DNA of 5,308 bases from Nitrospirota bacterium. GTDB lineage: Bacteria > Nitrospirota > Nitrospiria > Nitrospirales > Nitrospiraceae. The position numbers were made by a program, and so were the translations under genes. Location of the stretch: positions 1 to 5,308 of the forward strand of contig JAHWYE010000137.1 in the NCBI GenBank assembly GCA_020028195.1. Reading direction: 5' to 3'. Below the pieces are notes generated by a model. The model ran no database searches and was not told where the DNA came from. It saw only the letters and a list, made by a program, of their open reading frames with translations. Position 1 is the first letter of the stretch. Every line of letters begins with the position of its first letter. This document shows, piece by piece, positions 1 to 5,308 of the stretch.

Positions 1-1669
1 CGGCCAAGGATGCCCTGATCGCGGCGGTCTCTTCGGCGCTGATCAGATGGCCGCCCAGCCGGAATGCCTTCTCGGTGGCCTTGAGAATGGCTTCAGCCTC
101 TGTCCGCGCTTCAATGAGTTGGCGCGCCTTCAGGTCTTCAGCCGCGAACTTGAAGGATTCACCAATCATGCGTTCCACTTCCTCGTCCGACAACCCGTAG
201 GAGGGCTTGACCTCGATGGACTGGCTCTGGCTGGTTCTGACATCCTTCGCGGTCACGTTCAGGATGCCGTTCGCATCGATCAGGAACATCACCTCCACGC
301 GCGGAATCCCCGCGGGCAGCGGAGGCACCTTCAGTTGAAACCGCGCCAGGCTACGGTTGTCCTTGGCCAGCTCGCGCTCACCTTGCAGGATATGGATGTC
401 CACTGAGGTCTGCCCGTCCGCGTAGGTGGTGAACATCTCCTTGGCGCTCGCAGGAATCGTGGTGTTCCGCCGGATGAGCGGACTCATCACGCCTCCCATC
501 GTTTCGATTCCCAACGAGAGCGGAGTGACATCCAGCAGAAGCATATCCTGGGTGCCACCGCTCAGGATATTGGCCTGGACGGCTGCGCCGAGCGCCACCA
601 CCTCATCCGGGTTGAGCTCACTATGAGGAACCTTGCCAAATAGTTCCTGCACCCGTTGCCGGACCAGGGGCATGCGGGTGGATCCACCAACCAGGACGAC
701 TTCGTCGATCTCCGAAGGCTTCAAGTCGGCATCCTTGAGTGCTTGGCGGCAGGGACCGATCGTGCGTTCCACCAGGTCGCGCGTCAAGGCTTCGAGTTGG
801 TCTCTGGTCACCTCGAAGCGAAATTCGCCTTTCCCGACGGGGAGCTCGATGATGGCTGTCGTCTTCTGTTCATCCGACAGGCTGATCTTCGCCCGTTCAG
901 CCTCCAGTCGGATGGCCTGCATCATGTCCGGATGCGGTCCCACATCCAGCCCATGCCGCGCCTTGATCTCCTTGAGGAAGAGGTCCAGGATCTTCCGGTC
1001 GAAATCGTCACCGCCCAGGTGGGTATTTCCATTCGTCGCCAGGACCTCAAAGATCCCGTTCTTGAGCTTGAGAATGGAAATATCGAAGGTCCCGCCTCCG
1101 AGATCATACACAGCGATGATTCCCTGGGTCTTCTTCTGGAGGCCGTAGGCGAGAGACGCGGCCGTCGGCTCGTTAATGATGCGAAGGACCTCAAGACCGG
1201 CAATCAATCCCGCGTCCTTCGTCGCTTGACGCTGGCTGTCATTAAAGTAAGCAGGGACCGTGATGACGGTTTTCTTGATCTCTTCGCCCAGGTGTTCCTC
1301 GGCCCGAAGCTTGAGTTCTTTGAGAATCATGGCTGAGATTTGCGGCGGGGAATAGGTTTTCTCGCCAACGTGAATCCTGATGACTCCTCCCTGCTCGTGG
1401 AGTGTGTAGGGGAAATACTTCAATTCCTCGGATACGTCCTCCAGACCTTTCCCCATGAATCGTTTCACGGAGTAAATGGTCCGCTCCGGGTTGCGAACCA
1501 GGTGCTCTTTGGCTGGGTCCCCCACGATCAGGCCGTTGTCCGTCATGGCGACCACGGACGGGACCAACGTCCGGCCGTTGCGTCCAGCGATGACCCGCGG
1601 GGTCCGGCCGTCCATGTAGGCGATCAAAGAGTTAGTCGTGCCGAGGTCAATGCCGACGATTCGTGCCAT
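1..1669 (-). CDS. hscA: HscA, Hsp70-type Fe-S assembly chaperone (C-terminus cut off by window edge)
   Basis: ATP-driven chaperone that binds the IscU scaffold with HscB and promotes Fe-S cluster transfer to target proteins in the cytoplasm. I translated 556 intact codons from ATG at 1669. The nucleotide-binding domain covers about residues 1-375, with the phosphate-1 loop GIDLGTTNS at 6-14, NEPTAASLAYG at 166-176, DLGGGTFD at 189-196 and the adenosine motif VLVGGSTRMP at 325-334. The linker LLLDVTPLSLGIETMGG (377-393) leads into the substrate-binding domain with RNTTIP at 401-406. HscA is favoured over DnaK by RSLARF (439-444), VKPSYGL (487-493) and the following helical segment, which resemble E. 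coli HscA as I remember it. That protein is about 616 residues, so roughly 60 are missing here. No other start codon lies in the short gap after hscB. A GGAG overlaps the end of the hscB stop but sits 15 nt from the ATG, which is long and may mean coupling to hscB translation. Confidence 0.93.
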   Translation of the reverse strand, partial: MARIVGIDLGTTNSLIAYMDGRTPRVIAGRNGRTLVPSVVAMTDNGLIVGDPAKEHLVRNPERTIYSVKRFMGKGLEDVSEELKYFPYTLHEQGGVIRIHVGEKTYSPPQISAMILKELKLRAEEHLGEEIKKTVITVPAYFNDSQRQATKDAGLIAGLEVLRIINEPTAASLAYGLQKKTQGIIAVYDLGGGTFDISILKLKNGIFEVLATNGNTHLGGDDFDRKILDLFLKEIKARHGLDVGPHPDMMQAIRLEAERAKISLSDEQKTTAIIELPVGKGEFRFEVTRDQLEALTRDLVERTIGPCRQALKDADLKPSEIDEVVLVGGSTRMPLVRQRVQELFGKVPHSELNPDEVVALGAAVQANILSGGTQDMLLLDVTPLSLGIETMGGVMSPLIRRNTTIPASAKEMFTTYADGQTSVDIHILQGERELAKDNRSLARFQLKVPPLPAGIPRVEVMFLIDANGILNVTAKDVRTSQSQSIEVKPSYGLSDEEVERMIGESFKFAAEDLKARQLIEARTEAEAILKATEKAFRLGGHLISAEETAAIRASLA

Positions 1670-1688
1670 CTGTACGATCCCGCGCTCC

Positions 1689-2411
1689 TTACCCGATGGT
1701 GTCAACCAAGTCTGTGACAATGTTGCGGAGATAGGTCCGGTTCGAGAGGATCTCCCGCATTTCCTTCAAGACCGCGTCCTTCTTTCCACGGACGTGGTCG
1801 TCATGGCCCGACCGGCCCTGTAAGGAATCCCACGCTGTGAACAACGCGAATAGGCGGGACTCCATGTCCTTCTGACGTCGCTCCAGCAGCTCGCGGTCTG
1901 CCTTGAGTTTGTCGCGCAATTGCTCCACATGGGCTGGATCCTGATCGGGCGACGTTGCCCGGAACTCCTCAAGATCCTCCTGCAGAGCCAGGATCTCTTC
2001 GAACAGTTCGGCGGGCGGCGAGGTCCGGATGTCTTTTGCCGCGCCGGCCTCCAGTTGAACCAGGTATTCGGCCCGCCTGATTGGATCCTTGAGCGTCCGA
2101 TAAGCGGTGTTGAGCAGCGCCGAGTTCCCCAGACTGATGGCCTGCTCGGCATCGGTCTTGTTCTGGAAAAAGTCCGGGTGAAAGGTCCGGCTCAGTTCGT
2201 AAAACTTGGCCTCTAGGACTCCCAGGTCGATATTCAGTAGCCGTGGCCGGCCCAGGCACGTGAAGTAATCCAGTTCTTTGGACACGGGTTGGACCTTCAC
2301 GCACTGCACGCAGAAATACTCGCCATGAACCTCGGATTGGCAGTGCCAACACATGCTCCGAGCCATCTGGAGTTCGACGCGCTTGCCAGGCATTTTGTGA
2401 GTCTGGTCCAT
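1689..2411 (-). CDS. hscB: HscB, J-domain co-chaperone with N-terminal four-cysteine motif
   Basis: J-type co-chaperone that delivers IscU to HscA and stimulates its ATPase. The product is 240 residues, against about 171 for E. coli HscB. Residues 1-45 form an extension with CWHC at 21-24 and CVQC at 34-37, a probable zinc-binding ribbon. The J-domain follows at about 47-120: DYF at 48-50, the HPD tripeptide at 78-80 within FHPDFF, and LNTAYRTLKDPIRRAEYL at 100-117. The remainder (about 130-240) is predicted helical and charged, fitting the IscU-binding three-helix domain. The ATG at 2411 is chosen because GAGGAG lies 5 nt upstream. Later in-frame Met codons at residues 7 and 16 would also keep the cysteines. 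The gap to hscA is 19 nt. Human HSCB has a similar CxxC pair before its J-domain (from memory), whereas E. coli HscB does not. Confidence 0.93.
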   Translation of the reverse strand: MDQTHKMPGKRVELQMARSMCWHCQSEVHGEYFCVQCVKVQPVSKELDYFTCLGRPRLLNIDLGVLEAKFYELSRTFHPDFFQNKTDAEQAISLGNSALLNTAYRTLKDPIRRAEYLVQLEAGAAKDIRTSPPAELFEEILALQEDLEEFRATSPDQDPAHVEQLRDKLKADRELLERRQKDMESRLFALFTAWDSLQGRSGHDDHVRGKKDAVLKEMREILSNRTYLRNIVTDLVDTIG

Positions 2412-2440
2412 ACGCTCTCCTCAGAAAGCTCCACTCAGAC

Positions 2441-2470
2441 AACGGGCATGGCCACGGCGCCATGCCCGTT
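2441..2470 (-). repeat. Perfect 12-bp hairpin between iscA and hscB
   Basis: AACGGGCATGGC at 2441-2452 is the exact reverse complement of 2459-2470, leaving a 6-nt loop. The element lies in the 103-nt gap between the iscA stop and the hscB start, which is the longest gap in the operon. On the transcribed strand it is followed by GUUGUCUGAG rather than a clear run of U, so it is a poor intrinsic terminator. It could be a partial terminator, an mRNA processing or stabilising hairpin that sets hscBA levels relative to iscSUA, or a copy of a dispersed genomic palindrome. The structure is certain from the sequence; its role is inferred. Confidence 0.75.
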
Positions 2471-2514
2471 CAGATCTTCGACGGATTGAAAAGGGAGTGC
2501 GCCTGGGAGAACGG

Positions 2515-2868
2515 TCAGGCCGAGAACGATTCACCGCAGCCACAAGACTTCTGTGCATTGGGGTTGACGAACTTAAACGCCCCGCCGGTCAGATCCTTGT
2601 GGAAGTCGAGCTGAGTTCCTTGCAGGTAGATTGCGCTCTTGGCGTCCACGATCAACTTGATGCCGTCCACTTCGTGCACGGTGTCGTATTGGCCGATCTT
2701 CTCGTCAAAGTTGACGGTGTAGCTCAACCCCGAGCATCCGCCACCCTTGACCCCCAGCCGAAGGCCACCTTCCGTGATGCCTTGCACATTCATGAGGCGC
2801 TTGACTTCCTTGAGCGCCGCCTCACTGATCGTGACCACAGGAGTGTTTGTCGTCTCCGTCGAATCCAT
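2515..2868 (-). CDS. iscA: IscA, A-type Fe-S cluster carrier
   Basis: A-type carrier (HesB/IscA family) that receives iron or Fe-S clusters and passes them to apo-proteins in the cytoplasm. With the start used here it has 117 residues, near the usual 105-120. The three conserved cysteines are present: Cys45 in GGGCSGLSY (42-50), and Cys109 and Cys111 in SCGCGESF (108-115). The frame is open upstream to a TTG at 2892, but the ATG at 2868 has a perfect GAGGAG 6 nt upstream, so I chose it; the family core begins only at about residue 11 (VVTISEAAL). The gene lies 32 nt after iscU and before the hairpin gap leading to hscB. ErpA is a close paralogue with the same cysteines, and the name IscA rests mainly on position in the operon. 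Confidence 0.92.
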   Translation of the reverse strand: MDSTETTNTPVVTISEAALKEVKRLMNVQGITEGGLRLGVKGGGCSGLSYTVNFDEKIGQYDTVHEVDGIKLIVDAKSAIYLQGTQLDFHKDLTGGAFKFVNPNAQKSCGCGESFSA

Positions 2869-2874
2869 AATTCG

Positions 2875-2880
2875 CTCCTC
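2875..2880 (-). promoter_or_regulatory. Ribosome binding site that decides the iscA start
   Basis: GAGGAG on the minus strand, 6 nt before the ATG at 2868. It supports that ATG over the TTG at 2892, eight codons upstream, because the site would lie inside the coding region of the longer form. Confidence 0.8.
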
Positions 2881-2900
2881 TGTACTGGGCAATGGCCGAT

Positions 2901-3287
2901 TTACTTGGGCTGTTCGGCTTTCTTCTTATAGTCGGTCAAGGCCGCCTTGATCGCATCCTCGGCCAGCACCGAGCAGTGGATCTTCACTGGCGGCAGGTTC
3001 AGCTCCTGCACGATATCCGTGTTCTTGATCTTGGCGGCTTCCTCGAGCGTCTTGCCCTTCATCCATTCTGTGGCCAAGCTCGAGCTGGCGATGGCGGAGC
3101 CGCACCCGAAGGTCTTGAACTTGGCGTCCACGATCTTGTCGCCCTGCACCTTAATCTGCAGCTTCATGACGTCGCCGCACTCGGGCGCGCCGACAATACC
3201 GGTGCCGACTCCTTCTTCCTCTTTCTTGAAGCTCCCCACGTTGCGGGGATGATTGAAATGATCAACGACTTTTTCACTGTACGCCAT
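2901..3287 (-). CDS. iscU: IscU, Fe-S cluster assembly scaffold
   Basis: Scaffold protein on which a 2Fe-2S cluster is built from IscS-derived sulfur, iron and electrons, then released with help from HscA and HscB. The 128-residue length equals that typical of IscU. Cluster ligands are all visible: Cys37 and Asp39 in APECGDVM (34-41), Cys62 in FGCGSA (60-65), and His104-Cys105 in KIHCS. LPPVK at 98-102 is the segment bound by HscA in the well-studied E. coli protein, which fits the presence of hscA and hscB in this operon and separates this protein from SufU. The N-terminus MAYSEKVVDHFNHPRNVGSF is typical of the family. GAGGAG stands 7 nt before the ATG. The gene lies 43 nt after iscS and 32 nt before iscA. 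Confidence 0.97.
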   Translation of the reverse strand: MAYSEKVVDHFNHPRNVGSFKKEEEGVGTGIVGAPECGDVMKLQIKVQGDKIVDAKFKTFGCGSAIASSSLATEWMKGKTLEEAAKIKNTDIVQELNLPPVKIHCSVLAEDAIKAALTDYKKKAEQPK

Positions 3288-3330
3288 GTTGCGCCTCCTC
3301 CATCAGTTTCTTAGTTTACGCTGTCCATGA

Positions 3331-4548
3331 TTAGTGAGCGGCCCACTGAACGGACTTCAGATCGATCCCCTCTTTGGCCATCTCGTACAGGGGAGACATT
3401 TCCCTTAACCGCGTCACGGTCTCGATGATCCGCTTGATCGTGTACTCCACTTCTTCGTCGGTGTTAAACCGACCCAGTCCGAACCGAATAGAGGAATGGG
3501 CGAGGTCGGACCCCACGCCCAGTGCGCGAAGGACATAGGACGGTTCAAGTGTGGCTGACGTGCAGGCCGACCCTGAAGACAACGCGATCTCCTTGACGCC
3601 CATGAGCAGCGACTCACCTTCGACATACGCAAATGAAATGTTGAGATTGTGAGGCAGCCGCTGGGTCGGATGGCCATTGAGGTAGACCTCATCAAGCGTG
3701 TTCATGATGCCAGCCTGGAGGCGATCCCGCATCGTCGCGAGTTTGACTGATTCGGCAGCCATCTCCTGCTCGCACAACTCGCAAGCTTTTCCGAAGCCCA
3801 CGATCAAGGGAACGGGAAGCGTGCCGGAACGCATCCCTCGCTCATGACCTCCGCCGTCGATAATCGGAGCGATCCGGACACGTGGCCCCTTCTTTCGGAC
3901 ATACAGCGCTCCGACTCCCTTGGGCCCATAAATCTTATGGGCGGTGAATGACATCAGGTCGATCCCCATCTCTTGCACATCCACAGGGATCTTTCCAACA
4001 CCCTGCGTAGCATCGCAGTGGAACAAGATGCCTTTTTCCTTGGCGATTCTCCCGATCTCCTTGATCGGGTTGATCGTCCCGATTTCGTTATTGGCCAGCA
4101 TGATGGAAATCAGGACGGTCTTATCGGTAATCGCATTTCGGACATCATCGGGGCTGACCATCCCGGTCTTGTCAACCGGCAGGTAAGTCACTTTGATGCC
4201 CCGTTTCGTTTCAAGGGCCTTGGCAGTGTCCAGGACCGCGCGGTGCTCAGTCATACTGGTGATGACGTGGTCGCCCTTTTCGCGGTACATCTCCACTACG
4301 CCCTTGAGCGCCAGATTGTCGGATTCAGTTGCCCCGCTGGTGAAGACTAATTCCTTGGGGTCGGCATGGATCAACCGAGCGATCTGCTTCCGTGCGTTCT
4401 CGACCGCTTCCTCGGCTTCCCACCCGAAGGCATGGTTCCGGCTGGCCGAATTGCCGAACTTCTCCACGAAGTAGGGCAGCATAGCCTCCAAGACCCTGGG
4501 ATCCATGGGTGTCGTGGAATGATTGTCCAGATATATCGGAAATTTCAT
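3331..4548 (-). CDS. iscS: IscS, cysteine desulfurase
   Basis: PLP-dependent enzyme converting L-cysteine to L-alanine and an enzyme-bound persulfide, the sulfur source for IscU and often for tRNA thiolation. The protein has 405 residues (E. coli IscS 404). Visible features: the N-terminus MKFPIYLDNHSTTP; SGATESDN at 71-78; His102 in TEHRAV; Asp179 and Gln182 in HCDATQ; the PLP lysine Lys205 in AHKIYGPKG; GGGHERGMRSGT at 232-243; and the catalytic Cys329 in SSGSACTSA. The C-terminus SVQWAAH resembles the IscU-docking tail of E. coli IscS. The frame is open for 46 further codons upstream, but those overlap iscR. The ATG at 4548 matches the family start and has AAGGAG 7 nt upstream. Its ATG overlaps the iscR TGA by four bases (ATGA). 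This is the group II (IscS) type and not SufS, judged by the long cysteine loop. Confidence 0.97.
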   Translation of the reverse strand: MKFPIYLDNHSTTPMDPRVLEAMLPYFVEKFGNSASRNHAFGWEAEEAVENARKQIARLIHADPKELVFTSGATESDNLALKGVVEMYREKGDHVITSMTEHRAVLDTAKALETKRGIKVTYLPVDKTGMVSPDDVRNAITDKTVLISIMLANNEIGTINPIKEIGRIAKEKGILFHCDATQGVGKIPVDVQEMGIDLMSFTAHKIYGPKGVGALYVRKKGPRVRIAPIIDGGGHERGMRSGTLPVPLIVGFGKACELCEQEMAAESVKLATMRDRLQAGIMNTLDEVYLNGHPTQRLPHNLNISFAYVEGESLLMGVKEIALSSGSACTSATLEPSYVLRALGVGSDLAHSSIRFGLGRFNTDEEVEYTIKRIIETVTRLREMSPLYEMAKEGIDLKSVQWAAH

Positions 4549-5021
4549 CGCTCGACTCCTTCTGCCGCTGTGATCGACTGTACGGTAATCAACGGGGTTC
4601 CGCCCATCATGTCTTCGACGGTCATACTGTTCAAGAGTTGATAAATGCTGTCTTGCACCTTGAGGAGGGGAGTCCGGATGGTGCAATGCTCGTGCTGCAA
4701 GCAGGACGAGGCATCCTTCTCATGGTAGCAATCCGTGATCCCGAGCGGGCCTTCAATGGCCTCGAGGACCTGCGCAATCGTAATGGCGCCCGCCTCTTTC
4801 GCCAGCAGGTATCCGCCCTTGGGCCCGTTATGGCTTTCAATCAATCCACTTTTTGCGAGCGTCTGTAAGACCTTGGCCAGGAGCTCCACGGGGATGTTGT
4901 ACTCTTCGGCGATCTCTTTGGTGTTCACGATCCGAGCACGTGCGACATCTCCGAATTGCACCGACGCGATGTACTGCAGTGCCATTAATCCATAGTCAGC
5001 TTTTTTTGAGAACTTCAACAT
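4545..5021 (-). CDS. iscR: IscR-like Rrf2-family transcriptional regulator
   Basis: Fe-S-sensing regulator, expected to control this operon according to cluster supply. The 158-residue protein is the usual Rrf2 length. The winged helix-turn-helix covers about residues 1-75, with the family start KFSKKADYGLMAL and the wing GPKGGYLLAKE at 66-76. A dimerisation helix follows at about 114-133. Three candidate cluster cysteines are Cys98, Cys107 and Cys113, spaced C-x8-C-x5-C, not the C-x5-C-x5-C of E. coli IscR. The fourth E. coli ligand, His107, aligns with Arg116; His110, His112 or another residue may substitute. The position matching E. coli Glu43, which affects DNA-site choice, is Ala49. GGAG lies 7 nt before the ATG, inside a short possible hairpin (CTCG/CGAG). 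The name iscR rests mainly on location; another Rrf2 subtype sensing Fe-S, NO or redox state cannot be excluded. Confidence 0.9.
   Translation of the reverse strand: MLKFSKKADYGLMALQYIASVQFGDVARARIVNTKEIAEEYNIPVELLAKVLQTLAKSGLIESHNGPKGGYLLAKEAGAITIAQVLEAIEGPLGITDCYHEKDASSCLQHEHCTIRTPLLKVQDSIYQLLNSMTVEDMMGGTPLITVQSITAAEGVER
4556..4561 (-). promoter_or_regulatory. iscS ribosome binding site within the end of iscR
   Basis: AAGGAG on the minus strand, 7 nt before the iscS ATG and inside the last codons of iscR (Ala-Glu-Gly-Val-Glu-Arg). It supports the iscS start at 4548 and, with the ATGA overlap, points to coupled translation of regulator and desulfurase. Confidence 0.75.
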
Positions 5022-5046
5022 ACTCGTACTCCGAGCAAAAGAGTCG

Positions 5047-5079
5047 CCGACTGATCCAATCGCAGATCAAATTGGTCGG
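5047..5079 (-). promoter_or_regulatory. Inverted repeat in the predicted iscR leader, possible operator or RNA hairpin
   Basis: On the minus strand CCGAC (5075-5079) pairs with GTCGG (5047-5051), and inside it CAAT pairs with ATTG (CCAAT/ATTGG as DNA, 5056-5060 and 5071-5075). As RNA this gives a 9-bp stem with a 5-nt bulge and a 10-nt loop. It begins about where transcription from the predicted promoter would start, so it could be a repressor site just downstream of +1 or a leader stem. It does not match the E. coli IscR type 2 consensus spacing. The role is inferred. Confidence 0.4.
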
Positions 5080-5082
5080 ATT

Positions 5083-5194
5083 CACTGTACCATTGTCGTC
5101 TGAACACTGTCAACAACTAATAAAGCTTTTCAATACATATAGTTATGAAAGTAAATAGGGCGTGCACTTGGCCGGTCTTATGTGTTACAGTGTT
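5083..5194. repeat. Three copies of ACAGTG in the divergent promoter region
   Basis: ACAGTG occurs on the minus strand at 5105-5110 and 5083-5088, exactly 22 bp apart (about two helical turns), overlapping the -35 and -10 boxes of the predicted iscR promoter. A third copy is on the plus strand at 5187-5192. The first and third extend to an exact 8-bp inverted pair (AACACTGT at 5103-5110, ACAGTGTT at 5187-5194). They may be half-sites for a regulator acting on both genes. A six-base motif can recur by chance, so confidence is low. Confidence 0.35.
5084..5113 (-). promoter_or_regulatory. Predicted sigma70-type promoter of the isc operon
   Basis: TTGACA (5108-5113), identical to the -35 consensus, is followed by an 18-bp spacer and TACAGT (5084-5089), four of six matches to TATAAT. 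Transcription would start near 5077, giving a leader of about 56 nt before iscR. An AT-rich tract lies directly upstream. This is the best promoter match in the divergent region. Confidence 0.6.
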
Positions 5195-5222
5195 TGCGTT
5201 TAGACAAGTAAGGGAGCCCTCC

Positions 5223-5308
5223 ATGGGTGGCACGAATCCCTATATTGAAAAGGCGGAGTTTGAATTACCGACGAAAGCGTACACGATCACCTTCGTAGCC
5301 ACCGACAA
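5223..5308 (+). CDS. Probable 2Fe-2S ferredoxin, N-terminal fragment (cut off by window edge)
   Basis: Only 28 complete codons are present, beginning MGGTNPYIEKAEFELPTKAY and then TITFVATD. AGGGAG lies 6 nt before the ATG. The segment YTITFVATD looks like the first beta strand of an adrenodoxin-type 2Fe-2S ferredoxin, and a ferredoxin gene normally belongs to the isc cluster as electron donor, so this is the best guess. No cluster-binding cysteine lies within the visible part, so the identification is not proven. The gene is transcribed away from the isc operon and shares its 201-bp regulatory region. Other small proteins with a similar beta-strand start cannot be ruled out. Confidence 0.55.
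   Translation, partial: MGGTNPYIEKAEFELPTKAYTITFVATD

Larger units (their letters stand above)
5022..5222. other. Divergent regulatory region between iscR and the ferredoxin-like gene
   Basis: A 201-bp stretch without a gene. It holds the iscR promoter and leader, repeated ACAGTG motifs, and a markedly AT-rich block at about 5111-5157 that could act as an upstream promoter element for iscR and as part of the promoter for the plus-strand gene. On the plus strand TATAGT at 5138-5143 resembles a -10 box but has no acceptable -35, so I do not assign a plus-strand promoter. AGGGAG at 5211-5216 is the ribosome binding site of the plus-strand gene. I see no terminator. Confidence 0.7.

Noticed and set aside
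656..1336. 226-residue plus-strand open frame, and other plus-strand frames across 47-1823
   Set aside because: They lie antisense to hscA and the end of hscB, which show full family motifs, and their translations resemble no family I know. They are shadows in GC-rich coding DNA.
1..1669. DnaK as the identity of the Hsp70 protein
   Set aside because: Its place after hscB and the HscA-like features RSLARF and VKPSYGL favour HscA.
1969..2463. 164-residue minus-strand frame overlapping hscB
   Set aside because: It shares the hscB region in a different frame, is rich in Arg, Gly and Pro, and shows no domain; hscB has the HPD J-domain.
2441..2470. The hairpin as a full rho-independent terminator
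   Set aside because: There is no clear U-tract after the stem, and hscB and hscA follow in the same direction with no evident promoter of their own.
2869..2892. TTG start for iscA eight codons upstream
   Set aside because: It would place the GAGGAG ribosome binding site inside the gene; ATG at 2868 is better placed.
4549..4686. 46-codon N-terminal extension of iscS
   Set aside because: It overlaps iscR in another frame, is not family-like, and the ATG at 4548 has a strong ribosome binding site and the standard IscS N-terminus.
5056..5075. CCAAT-N10-ATTGG as an E. coli IscR type 2 site
   Set aside because: The spacing between the CC and GG pairs is 16 bases, not 13, and flanking consensus bases do not match.

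Overview
The window holds an almost complete ISC-type iron-sulfur cluster assembly operon on the minus strand, read from high to low coordinates in the order iscR-iscS-iscU-iscA-hscB-hscA. At the right edge lies the start of a divergent plus-strand gene, probably a 2Fe-2S ferredoxin. The minus-strand genes fill positions 1 to 5021 almost without gaps. hscA runs off the left edge and lacks its C-terminus, and the plus-strand gene runs off the right edge after 28 codons. I see no rRNA, tRNA, CRISPR array, insertion sequence or other mobile element.

Layout from the right. 5022-5222 is a 201-bp divergent regulatory region with a good sigma70-type promoter for iscR, repeated ACAGTG motifs and an inverted repeat in the predicted iscR leader. 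Then come iscR (Rrf2-family regulator), iscS (cysteine desulfurase, start overlapping the iscR stop as ATGA), iscU (scaffold), iscA (A-type carrier), a 103-nt gap with a perfect 12-bp hairpin, hscB (J-domain co-chaperone with an extra N-terminal four-cysteine motif) and hscA (Hsp70-type chaperone). Most genes have a strong GAGGAG or AAGGAG ribosome binding site 5-7 nt from the chosen start.

How the genes work together, from family knowledge. IscS takes sulfur from L-cysteine, and IscU uses it to build a 2Fe-2S cluster. HscB docks cluster-loaded IscU to HscA, which recognises the LPPVK motif of IscU and drives cluster release with ATP. IscA carries iron or clusters onward. Ferredoxin usually supplies electrons. 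IscR senses cluster supply and adjusts transcription. All expected catalytic and ligand residues are present in IscS, IscU and IscA.

The organism is a moderately GC-rich bacterium. Gene order matches the proteobacterial isc operon as far as it goes, but the divergent ferredoxin, the mitochondrial-like cysteine motif in HscB and the unusual IscR argue against an ordinary gammaproteobacterium. My best guess, from general resemblance only, is Nitrospira or a relative (Nitrospirota); confidence is low to moderate. The pathway itself is well known. The points worth a second look are details: the HscB zinc-ribbon-like motif, the IscR ligand spacing and Ala at the specificity position, the iscA-hscB hairpin and the divergent promoter region.
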